43,266 nt of DNA from an uncultured bacterium. Its GTDB lineage: Bacteria > Patescibacteriota > Minisyncoccia > Phycocordibacterales > UBA2100. The position numbers were made by a program, and so were the translations under genes. The stretch lies in the NCBI GenBank assembly GCA_903854215.1, contig CAINVT010000069.1, positions 1 to 43,266 on the forward strand. Reading direction: 5' to 3'. Position 1 is the stretch's first letter; each line of letters opens with the position of its first letter. Below, one piece after another: positions 14,963 to 22,045 of this stretch. Under the pieces are notes generated by a model. It saw only the letters and a list, made by a program, of their open reading frames with translations. It did no database searches and had not been told where the DNA came from.

Positions 14963-16314
14963 GATGCGTCTTTGATTGCACGGACAAAACAAACAGCTTT
15001 GTCTGGTGATGTTTCGGGGATGATATCAACCACTTCGATCTCTATTTTTGTGACAGGATAGAGTATCTGTTCGAGTTGCTTTTGAAGATTCTCGCGACCT
15101 TCTTCGAAGAGCGGGCCGGGTACGATTTTAATGACGAAATGTGATGCTGATGTCTGGATTATCTGGTATTTGCGGACTACGTTCCAGTATTCATCGAAGG
15201 CAGCTGAGACATCGAGAAGCGACACCTTTCGATCACCGGGTAACGTAATGATCTCGATATTTCTTCCGAAGACGCGCATTGTCTTGAGCGTACGTCCGCA
15301 TGTGCAGGCCGAATCCTCTATGATGCCGAGATCTCCCGTGTCATATCGGATGAAGGGCATGACATGATTATCGAACGTGGTAACGAAGACGCGCCCTTCT
15401 TTTCCTGCGGGAAGGGGATTCCCCTCGGCACCGATGATCTCGACATGTGCCCACTCCTCGCAAATATGTAGACAATGCTTCTCGCACTCGAATGCGAAAA
15501 AACCGAGTTCGCGGCTGACGTATGTCATGAATATCTCTGCTTTGAGCACTGATTCGATATATGCCTTCTCCGATTTTGAAAGGCCTTCTCCTGTCGCGAT
15601 GATGCTGTGCACGAGAAGCGGGTTCCCAGACTCCTCGCAAAGTCGCGCGAGTTCCAGAAGAGAAGAACTGAATAGCATCAGTACCACGTTGCCTTTGAAC
15701 GCAGCTAATTGTTGTCGGAGTGTCTCAATCCGGTGTTTGAGGCTGTTATACCCTCGCAAGTAAAAGTAACTGCCTTTTCGAAGCAACAGACCTTCGCGCC
15801 AACGAGATCGCAGCGTTACGATAGGGAAGCGGGCACCTTTCCCCGCAGTGATGAACATACGCTCGCAAATCGCATACAACCTGAGTCCATAATGGAAATC
15901 ATGGAAAAAATGAAAGGGCTGTCCGGTCGAGCCAGATGTATGGTCTTGCCAATACGCGAAATCATTCCTCGTGTTGGTAAATTCCTCCTGCGGTAGGTCA
16001 ATAAAATCTTTTTTTGATGTCAGTGGCAACTGCGTAAGCGTTGTACGACGCAGCGTGCCGGAAAAATCTATCCCTGCTTCGTCGAAAGCCTTCTTCCAGA
16101 AGGGGATCTGAGAGGCATCTACCAAAAGAGATCGAATACGTTCATCCTGAAGTCGTTCCAGTTTCTCTCGCGGCCAATATTGGCTCTCGAGAAGTGCATG
16201 CGTATCAAACCAAACTGGAATTTGTCTCAGCCATACTCGCCGGTAGATCAAAGGAAGAGTCCAAAATCGTTCATTACGGAGGCCCTTTTTTTGGAGTATC
16301 TGTTCTGCGAACAT
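14959..16314 (-). CDS. PaaK/CapK-like adenylate-forming enzyme 4 (divergent member, first of the operon)
   Basis: A 451-residue protein from the ATG at 16314; the frame is open up to 16695, but this start gives a length like its paralogues and has a minus-strand TACAAT box (plus 16323-16328) ending 8 nt upstream. It carries DHTSGSTGQPFHFF, FIRYDTGDLG and a CTCG pair. In place of the paralogues' SGK it has TSPDKAVCFV, which keeps a Lys at the expected place. It is the most divergent of the four and leads the minus-strand operon (enzyme 4, 3, 2, dapF, enzyme 1). Confidence 0.84.
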   Translation of the reverse strand: MFAEQILQKKGLRNERFWTLPLIYRRVWLRQIPVWFDTHALLESQYWPREKLERLQDERIRSLLVDASQIPFWKKAFDEAGIDFSGTLRRTTLTQLPLTSKKDFIDLPQEEFTNTRNDFAYWQDHTSGSTGQPFHFFHDFHYGLRLYAICERMFITAGKGARFPIVTLRSRWREGLLLRKGSYFYLRGYNSLKHRIETLRQQLAAFKGNVVLMLFSSSLLELARLCEESGNPLLVHSIIATGEGLSKSEKAYIESVLKAEIFMTYVSRELGFFAFECEKHCLHICEEWAHVEIIGAEGNPLPAGKEGRVFVTTFDNHVMPFIRYDTGDLGIIEDSACTCGRTLKTMRVFGRNIEIITLPGDRKVSLLDVSAAFDEYWNVVRKYQIIQTSASHFVIKIVPGPLFEEGRENLQKQLEQILYPVTKIEIEVVDIIPETSPDKAVCFVRAIKDAS

Positions 16315-16433
16315 ATGGACCCATTGTAAACGATGGTGGTATCGGTACAAGCACGTCGGCACTCTCGGGCCATGTGATACATATTGCAAATCGAAGTTTG
16401 GGCACTCGGAGTTAGGGGCCAAGTTCACATACA

Positions 16434-16461
16434 TTGACAAAGTCAATTGAGATATTATAAT
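16434..16461 (+). promoter_or_regulatory. Consensus sigma-70 promoter with palindrome over the -35
   Basis: Perfect TTGACA (16434-16439), a 16-nt spacer and perfect TATAAT (16456-16461). The -35 is part of an inverted repeat ATTGAC-AAA-GTCAAT (16433-16447), a possible operator. It drives the secreted protein at 16501. Confidence 0.88.
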
Positions 16462-16500
16462 ACCGATTAGCTTGGGTGGTCCAGGCATCAGGAGGCTACC

Positions 16501-16857
16501 ATGTTGAAGCGCTTCGGTTTCATTGTTGTGTCGCTTGTTTTCGTTCTCGGGATTGGTTGCCCCGTCTCGAATTCGATGGCAGCGAATTTTACGCCCCGCT
16601 TTGTGGATCACAAGATCTGCTGGTTTGACGGGGGAAAATCTGTCTATAGGGGAGACCATACATACAGCTATAGTTACCCCGGTACCGATGAACAACCGGG
16701 GAGATGGGGGGAATCCGATGAGGGGACAACCATCACGTTCAACAAGAGAGGATATAGGAGAACCGACAAAGTGGAGGTTGATGGCGAGAGCGTCGTTCTC
16801 ACCACCGTTTTTGGTCGAGGTAAGAAAGTTTTCGGAACGTTTTGCGATAACACTTGA
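16501..16857 (+). CDS. Small secreted protein, function unknown
   Basis: A 118-residue protein with a classical signal peptide: positive MLKRFG, a hydrophobic core to about residue 20, then PVSNSMAA as a plausible signal peptidase I site. GIGC is a poor lipobox. The mature part is short, beta-rich by composition, with two cysteines (DHKICWFDG and GTFCDN) that could form a disulfide. Unlike most genes here it has a true Shine-Dalgarno (AGGAGG 7 nt before the ATG) and a perfect consensus promoter. A terminator follows, so it is its own unit between the ligase operon and ycaO. Confidence 0.8.
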   Translation: MLKRFGFIVVSLVFVLGIGCPVSNSMAANFTPRFVDHKICWFDGGKSVYRGDHTYSYSYPGTDEQPGRWGESDEGTTITFNKRGYRRTDKVEVDGESVVLTTVFGRGKKVFGTFCDNT

Positions 16858-16865
16858 ACAAATAG

Positions 16866-16896
16866 GCCGCTTCCCATCTGTTTGGGAAGCGGCTTT
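16866..16896 (+). terminator. Terminator of the small secreted protein gene
   Basis: GCCGCTTCCC (16866-16875) pairs perfectly with GGGAAGCGGC (16884-16893), followed by TTT. Confidence 0.85.
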
Positions 16897-16905
16897 GATG
16901 TTGGT

Positions 16906-16938
16906 GGTATTTGAAGTGTGTCACGGATAGCAAATACC
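16906..16938. promoter_or_regulatory. Inverted repeat upstream of ycaO
   Basis: GGTATTTG (16906-16913) and CAAATACC (16931-16938), 17 nt apart, in the otherwise empty spacer before the ycaO promoter. A regulator site or a hairpin; nothing decides between them. Confidence 0.4.
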
Positions 16939-17020
16939 GTGGATTCAGGAATGTATCCGAGGTCAAATCGCACCGAAATAAAGAGCAATATGTGGCTCCT
17001 TGGTCAACTATATTTTCGTG

Positions 17021-17026
17021 TATAAT
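17021..17026 (+). promoter_or_regulatory. -10 box of the ycaO-sagB operon
   Basis: TATAAT ending 7 nt before the ATG at 17034, with a weak TTGGTC about 15 nt upstream. A second in-frame ATG at 17025 overlaps this box, which is why 17034 is taken as the start. Confidence 0.6.
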
Positions 17027-17033
17027 GCCTGTC

Positions 17034-18569
17034 ATGAGCAGTGAGAAAGATGAGTCATACAGTCAAGATGCCAGATGGCATGTGCCCGTGCTCAAAACAA
17101 GAACCGAGGTTTTGAATGAACTCGCACGACCATGTTCGCGTTTTACGTTCGATGCACGGCGATCTGGGGGTGACTGGTGGAAGGCTCAAATGGCTACGAA
17201 GTTTGATCCGCTTGCGGGGGATTCGTTGATTTTGGGGACCGATACGCCGGCGAATTGGCAGCTTTTTGCGAACTATTTATATGGTCAGAATATTCTCTCG
17301 TCACCAAAGATCTATGCGCAAGACTATCGTAATGATGTGCCGCGGTTACACGTTTCGATGGTGAATTCGATTGAGAAAACAGCTAGTGAAGATGGGGATA
17401 AGGTCAATAGGGGCGGTCTCGGGGCTTCTTTTTTTGACAAAGAGGAATCGGTATCGAAGGCATTCGGCGAACTGCTTGAGCGCTTTTTTTTGGCGAAATA
17501 CAAGAATGCCGACATGATTTCTGCCTCGTATAAAGAATTGAAAAGTCGAAGGTTTGGTCCGAGACCGCTCAATATTTTCGAGCTCAATGGCTTTTTTCCG
17601 TGGCAGGAAGAAAAATTTCCGCGCTTCAAACGTTCCGAAGACGATGTATTCCGGTGGGTGCGTGCCAAAAACATTCCCGATGGAGGATTTGCATATATAC
17701 CCGCGCAACTCATGTATTGGAATTACTCTGACAGTAGTGAAACATGTCTCGGAGAATCGAATACTGACGCCGCTGCTGGGCATTTCACGCGCGAAGAGGC
17801 GATTCTCGGTGGTCTCCTTGAATATATCCAACGAGATGGCTTCATGATCCATTGGCTCAAGATTGTATCGCCAAGGCGTATCGATCTGAGTACGATTGAC
17901 GACTCAAAAGTGAAGTCGGTACTCGATGAATTCACGCGTTGTGGTCTTACGGTGCATCTCATCGATACGACCACTGACGTTGGCGTTCCTTCATGTGTAT
18001 CAGTCTTGGTCGATGAACGAAAGGGAAAGTATCACACTATTGTAGCTGGCGGTGCCGGCTTTACGCTTCCCGATATTCTTTTGTCTGCTCTGGGGGAATT
18101 GATCGTTGTATATAATGGACAAAAATTCAATACGCAAGACGCTATATCACTTGATGGCCACGAACCATTCATTAAGCCAAAAATCGGACATATACAACGC
18201 ATACGCATATGGCAAGATGCACACATGTATAAGCATATACAGCCGTTTCTCGAAGGACCGCTCATATCGGCGCAGGAATTTATGAAGGGAGTCGAACGAT
18301 ATGCCACCACGGAACGACGTATCGCATTTATTCTAGATCAATTTAAAAAGTTAGGTGAGGGATATGAGGCATATGTCTACGAAGTCGATAACGCGATTCT
18401 TCGGTCGATCGGATATCATGTGGTGCAGGTGCTTGTACCTCGCATGATGCATTTGTATTTGAATGAAACGAATGCGACACTTGCGGCGCCGCGTCTCTCT
18501 TCGGTTCCTGCCAAGCTGGGCTATATACCACGCAAAGGATTCAATCCGTGGCCTCATCCGTTCCCATAA
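17034..18569 (+). CDS. ycaO: YcaO-domain protein, azoline-forming cyclodehydratase type
   Basis: A 511-residue YcaO protein. Such enzymes use ATP to phosphorylate a peptide amide and, in TOMM pathways, close Cys, Ser or Thr onto the backbone to give thiazoline or oxazoline rings. Visible ATP/Mg motifs are SVSKAFGELLERF and TDAAAGHFTREEAILGGLLE, then YIQRDGF. The C-terminus ends NPWPHPFP, which contains the PxPxP tail seen in azoline-forming YcaO proteins. No fused or adjacent E1-like/RRE partner (McbB/SagC type) and no TfuA is seen, which is unusual for a TOMM. It is 12 nt upstream of sagB and probably in one operon. Confidence 0.9.
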   Translation: MSSEKDESYSQDARWHVPVLKTRTEVLNELARPCSRFTFDARRSGGDWWKAQMATKFDPLAGDSLILGTDTPANWQLFANYLYGQNILSSPKIYAQDYRNDVPRLHVSMVNSIEKTASEDGDKVNRGGLGASFFDKEESVSKAFGELLERFFLAKYKNADMISASYKELKSRRFGPRPLNIFELNGFFPWQEEKFPRFKRSEDDVFRWVRAKNIPDGGFAYIPAQLMYWNYSDSSETCLGESNTDAAAGHFTREEAILGGLLEYIQRDGFMIHWLKIVSPRRIDLSTIDDSKVKSVLDEFTRCGLTVHLIDTTTDVGVPSCVSVLVDERKGKYHTIVAGGAGFTLPDILLSALGELIVVYNGQKFNTQDAISLDGHEPFIKPKIGHIQRIRIWQDAHMYKHIQPFLEGPLISAQEFMKGVERYATTERRIAFILDQFKKLGEGYEAYVYEVDNAILRSIGYHVVQVLVPRMMHLYLNETNATLAAPRLSSVPAKLGYIPRKGFNPWPHPFP

Positions 18570-18581
18570 ATTATAAACAAT

Positions 18582-19316
18582 ATGTATATTGATTTTTCTT
18601 TGCTTTTTCATCAGTCTTCCAAAGACCTGGTCGGTGGCGGGTCGGTGCGTATACCGAACGATACATCGCTCTGGCCGCCGGAGTGGACGACGACCTATTA
18701 CAAGACCTATGATCTTCAGAAGATCATGCTTCCCGGGGCGACACCGCATGCTGACCTCTTCGATACTATCCGCAATCGCTCGTCTGGACGAGCATACTCG
18801 TCGAAGCCCCTCTCATTGTCACAGATGTCGACGCTTTTGAAGTATTCGTGCGGTATCGTGAGCGACAGCGAAGCGACGCATAAGCGCCGCGCACAGCCTT
18901 CCGGAGGCGCTCGGTATCCTATCGAAGTCTACGCGATTGTCTTCCATGGATCAGTGGAGCTCCCTGCGGGTATGTATCATTACAACGTCAAGGAACATGC
19001 GCTCGATGTCTTGCATGAGAAGAAGTTCACTCCGGAAGAGCGGGCCGAGATCGTGACGTATCCGTTCGCGCAGAAAGCGTCGTGTCTCATCGTGATGACG
19101 GCCGTGTTTTACCGGAATCAGATGAAGTATGGCGAACGCGGGTATCGCTACATCATGCTTGAAGCCGGACATATTGGCCAGAATATCTACCTCGTCTCGG
19201 AAGCGCTCGATCTCCAGTGCTGTGGGCTCGGTGGCACTCGTGATGAGCATATTGAGAAACTTATCGGTGTCGACGGGGCAGCGGAATCAGTGCTCTATGG
19301 CATTGTCGTTGGCTGA
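18582..19316 (+). CDS. sagB: SagB-type FMN-dependent (azoline) dehydrogenase
   Basis: A 244-residue nitroreductase-fold protein of the SagB/McbC group, which oxidises azolines to aromatic azoles with FMN. Motifs include NRSSGRAYSSKPLS, PSGGARYPIEVY, GERGYRYIMLEAGHIGQN and GLGGTRDEHIEKLIG, in the normal family order and length. It directly follows ycaO, matching the cyclodehydratase/dehydrogenase pairing of thiazole/oxazole-modified microcins. Its stop is immediately followed by the 61-bp hairpin element, which may end the transcript. Confidence 0.92.
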   Translation: MYIDFSLLFHQSSKDLVGGGSVRIPNDTSLWPPEWTTTYYKTYDLQKIMLPGATPHADLFDTIRNRSSGRAYSSKPLSLSQMSTLLKYSCGIVSDSEATHKRRAQPSGGARYPIEVYAIVFHGSVELPAGMYHYNVKEHALDVLHEKKFTPEERAEIVTYPFAQKASCLIVMTAVFYRNQMKYGERGYRYIMLEAGHIGQNIYLVSEALDLQCCGLGGTRDEHIEKLIGVDGAAESVLYGIVVG

Positions 19317-19377
19317 CTAAGGGCTCTTCCACAAATAATGTATCCATTATTTGTGACAGTCGCCCTTGTACCACGTC
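19317..19377. repeat. 61-bp hairpin element, copy 2
   Basis: The inverted counterpart of 1-61. Here both arms are perfect: CACAAATAATG (19330-19340) with CATTATTTGTG (19345-19355), and AAGGGC (19319-19324) with GCCCTT (19362-19367). It starts one base after the sagB stop codon. Confidence 0.85.
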
Positions 19378-19382
19378 CTTAA

Positions 19383-19400
19383 TGCTCACAGCAGTGAGCA
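19383..19400. terminator. Small hairpin between sagB and the peptide gene
   Basis: TGCTCAC-AGCA-GTGAGCA, a 7-bp stem with a 4-nt loop. There is no T run, so it is a weak terminator or processing hairpin. The rest of 19401-19492 has no gene. Confidence 0.4.
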
Positions 19401-19492
19401 CACTGTTTATGAACGAGGCCTAAGTAACGTGAATATATTGAAGTTATCCACAAACGAAGGTGAATATAATTCCATTCCTTTAATAACTACTA

Positions 19493-19498
19493 TACAAT
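19493..19498 (+). promoter_or_regulatory. -10 box of the Gly/Cys-rich peptide gene
   Basis: TACAAT ends 7 nt before the ATG at 19506. A second possible -10, TATAAT at 19465-19470, lies further up. Either gives the peptide gene a promoter separate from ycaO-sagB. Confidence 0.55.
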
Positions 19499-19505
19499 TG
19501 CAGCT

Positions 19506-19859
19506 ATGGTCATCATAGATCGATCACGGTCGGGATTGCGTCGTATAAGTGCCATAACTGGTACATTCATCCTCGTACTTATGGGATTGTTTATTCCGCA
19601 CCGTGGTGTGTCTGTTCATCTGAGTGGTATCTATGGTCGCACATCACCATCAGAAGACAGGGGGATCGCACATGCTGATGCTGTCGCATGTGGAAGCCAG
19701 GGAGGTGGTGGAAAAGGTGGGGGAGGAGTTGGTGCCGGTAGTCAGGGGTGTGCCAGTTCGAGTTCGTGCTGTGGTTGCAGCGCTTGTAATTCTGACGCCG
19801 GCAATGGCGCTGGTACTGGCGCGGCTGCTTCCGGTTGTGGGCCTGGCGGTTGTAAGTAA
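19506..19859 (+). CDS. Gly/Cys/Ser-rich membrane-anchored peptide, candidate TOMM precursor
   Basis: A 117-residue protein in three parts. Residues 1-13 are basic; residues 14-30 form a hydrophobic span; residues 31-58 are a polar linker ending in AHADA; residues 60-117 are almost only Gly, Ala, Ser and Cys, with 8 Cys (for example QGCASSSSCCGCSACNS and SGCGPGGCK). The last part looks like the core of microcin B17-type precursors, whose Cys and Ser become thiazoles and oxazoles. It lies just downstream of ycaO-sagB with its own promoter, as expected for an abundant substrate. The membrane segment is unlike ordinary TOMM leaders. It could instead be a small surface protein. Confidence 0.72.
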   Translation: MVIIDRSRSGLRRISAITGTFILVLMGLFIPHRGVSVHLSGIYGRTSPSEDRGIAHADAVACGSQGGGGKGGGGVGAGSQGCASSSSCCGCSACNSDAGNGAGTGAAASGCGPGGCK

Positions 19860-19866
19860 TTAAAGA

Positions 19867-19910
19867 CTTATATTTGTGAGCACATGTATAGGGTGTTCGA
19901 CAAATATAAG
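19867..19910. promoter_or_regulatory. Inverted repeat after the peptide gene
   Basis: CTTATATTTGT (19867-19877) pairs with ACAAATATAAG (19900-19910) around a 22-nt loop. AT-rich and without a T run, so more likely an RNA-stabilising 3' hairpin or a protein site than a strong terminator. Confidence 0.45.
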
Positions 19911-19971
19911 ACACCAAGGTCAGTAGGCATTAAATTTTGCACTTCTCTCGGATTTTGAGTGGAAACATACT

Positions 19972-21189
19972 ATGACAGAAATCTATCCTCAAAGCAGCCA
20001 ACCGACTCACCGTCTTTTAATCATTCTCGGTATTATCGTCGTGCTAGTGGGTATCTTTTACTTAGCATCATCGCAACAGCTCGTGGGATTTGTTTATCAA
20101 CAAATTCAGACAGTTCTTTTTGGTAAGTCAAACAATCAGGCCGTTACGACAGCCCTGCAGGGCGATATTATATTGGCAAGCACGCAGGCGCAGCAGGCAC
20201 TCAAAAGCAATACGACATCCTCAGCGTACGATACGTACTGGAATCAAGGGATTGTCTCCTACGCGAAGGCGACGACCGCTACGACGTCTTCATCGAATCT
20301 TGCTGCTGCACACGACGTTCTGTCAGCGTATCAAGCCGCATCAGGTAACTTTTATCGGGCATGGAGTCTGGATAACATAATTGTCTTTGAGTATTATCGC
20401 GGTTCATCGAAAACTTCTGCGTTGTTCAGTACCGAATCGACGCTCGCCCCATATATTGTCGCAAGTGATCCGTCGAAAACGGTCACGAATCTGGCACAGT
20501 TCTCGTATCAGATGTATCCGACATCAGAGGCGGCGTATTTTGCCGCGGTTTCAGACGAGGTTTATATTAAGGATAATTTCTCGAAAGCATCGGATCCAAA
20601 AACTGCGAGCGCACTTAAGACTGCGAAGAATAACATTCTCTCTTGGCTTGCAAAGGGCGATCATCTGCGCACGATTGAGGAACGGTACGCGTCGAGTAGC
20701 CCAATGGGTGTGGCATATGCATCGTGGTCTGATTTGTATCGCACTACGCGTATCGCTTCGATCGCTCTTGTTGACTCCAGCTATTGGTCGCAGTCGCATA
20801 TCGCATTTCAAAGTGTCTTGAACGATTACGAGACCACCCGTGACGCACAAGGGAAACAATACCCGTTTCTTCTTCAACCCGTTGCGATCGCAAGCCTGTC
20901 AGAAGCGAGTTACCTGTATATGTACGATGCGAAGCATAACGAAGCTACCATCAAGAGTGATCTCGATGAATTCGTACAAGCGGTACAAGCGAATCCATCT
21001 GCCGAACAAAGTATCGTGAGTTCGATCAATGGCGCGCTCGCTGGCAAGCCGGGGGCCGATATGAGCGCGTATAGTACGAGCACGGTAGCGTTCTTACAGG
21101 AGGGATACCAAAGATATCTTTCCTATGCGAAGATCTCGCCGTCTTTCAAAGCATTTCTCATCACTCAGGGATGGAATATCCCGCAATAA
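19972..21189 (+). CDS. Membrane-anchored extracytoplasmic protein, function unknown
   Basis: A 405-residue protein with a short cytoplasmic N-terminus, one hydrophobic anchor at about residues 14-33 and a long outside domain rich in Ser, Thr, Ala and Tyr, predicted largely helical and repeat-like (AAHDVLSAYQAASGNFYRAW, TSEAAYFAAVSDEVYIKDN). No known catalytic motif is recognised. It is followed after 6 nt by a TPR protein and then a Cys-rich protein, all anchored the same way, so the three probably form one surface assembly. Whether it belongs to the upstream peptide system is open. Confidence 0.75.
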   Translation: MTEIYPQSSQPTHRLLIILGIIVVLVGIFYLASSQQLVGFVYQQIQTVLFGKSNNQAVTTALQGDIILASTQAQQALKSNTTSSAYDTYWNQGIVSYAKATTATTSSSNLAAAHDVLSAYQAASGNFYRAWSLDNIIVFEYYRGSSKTSALFSTESTLAPYIVASDPSKTVTNLAQFSYQMYPTSEAAYFAAVSDEVYIKDNFSKASDPKTASALKTAKNNILSWLAKGDHLRTIEERYASSSPMGVAYASWSDLYRTTRIASIALVDSSYWSQSHIAFQSVLNDYETTRDAQGKQYPFLLQPVAIASLSEASYLYMYDAKHNEATIKSDLDEFVQAVQANPSAEQSIVSSINGALAGKPGADMSAYSTSTVAFLQEGYQRYLSYAKISPSFKAFLITQGWNIPQ

Positions 21190-21195
21190 TCCCGT

Positions 21196-22035
21196 GTGTC
21201 GCGATTTTTTCAAATACGCAAAGCGAGAATTTTTCTCAAAAGAAATTGGCTGTATATCGGCCTTATTATTTTGCTGTGCGCCATCATAGGCGTCTATGGA
21301 TATATTCCCATGCAACAAATGCTGATCAATCATCAAGAGGATGCATGGTATGCGAAGCATCCGAGTGCGGAGCTCGCGTATGAGTATGGCGAGTATCATC
21401 TCAATTCAACGCTTCATCCGCTATCGTACAACATTGATCGCGCCGAACATTTTTTTCAGTTGGCCGTACAACAGGATCCGCATCTGCCGTATATATACCA
21501 TGAGCTCGCTCATGTCGCTTTTTTGACAGACGATCTGCCGGTGGCACTCGCATACATTGATGTGCAGATCGACGAGCAGGGCGATAAAACGCCAAGTTCA
21601 TATTATTTGCGCGGATTGATTGAAGGATTCATGGGGAATTATAGTGATGCTGAAAAGGATTATGCGCATTACTTACAGTATGATCCTATCGACTGGGCGG
21701 CGGTCAACGACTACGCGTGGGTGCTCTTGAAAGACAACAAACCGGCTAGTGCCGATGTGGCGATCGAAGCGGTATTGAAATACTTCCCGAGCAACGCATG
21801 GCTTCTTAACAGCGATGCGATCGCGCTCTCAGAGCTGGGAGATGCGACAACCGCACGAGAGCGTATTGATGCTGCTTCGCAAGCCGTCTTGAGTCTTTCA
21901 TCGGCAACGTGGTCGCGAGCGTATCCCGGCAATGATCCAGGGATCGCCGATCAGGGACTTACCGCGTTTAAGAGTGCGGTAGAAAAGAATATGCACACCC
22001 TAGACAGCGGAGAACGCATTCCTGCGGTACAATGA
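21196..22035 (+). CDS. Membrane-anchored TPR-repeat protein
   Basis: A 279-residue protein starting at GTG 21196, with one membrane span near residues 17-36 and about four TPR-like helical pairs (YIYHELAHVAFLTDDLPVAL, YLRGLIEGFMGNYSDAEKDY, AVNDYAWVLLKDNKPASADV, LLNSDAIALSELGDATTARE). TPR arrays bind partner proteins; here outside the membrane. It overlaps none of its neighbours but sits 6 nt after the preceding gene and 10 nt before the next, so it is in one operon with both. Confidence 0.82.
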   Translation: MSRFFQIRKARIFLKRNWLYIGLIILLCAIIGVYGYIPMQQMLINHQEDAWYAKHPSAELAYEYGEYHLNSTLHPLSYNIDRAEHFFQLAVQQDPHLPYIYHELAHVAFLTDDLPVALAYIDVQIDEQGDKTPSSYYLRGLIEGFMGNYSDAEKDYAHYLQYDPIDWAAVNDYAWVLLKDNKPASADVAIEAVLKYFPSNAWLLNSDAIALSELGDATTARERIDAASQAVLSLSSATWSRAYPGNDPGIADQGLTAFKSAVEKNMHTLDSGERIPAVQ

Positions 22036-22045
22036 AGGTATACAT

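Noticed and set aside
16315-16695. Extended N-terminus (127 extra residues) for adenylating enzyme 4
   Set aside because: It would overlap the promoter, Shine-Dalgarno and 5' end of the divergent secreted-protein gene; the start at 16314 has a -10 box and gives the family length.
19591-19917. 108-residue His/Cys-rich frame antisense to the candidate precursor
   Set aside because: It is produced by the complement of the Gly/Cys/Ser codons and starts inside the downstream hairpin without any promoter.
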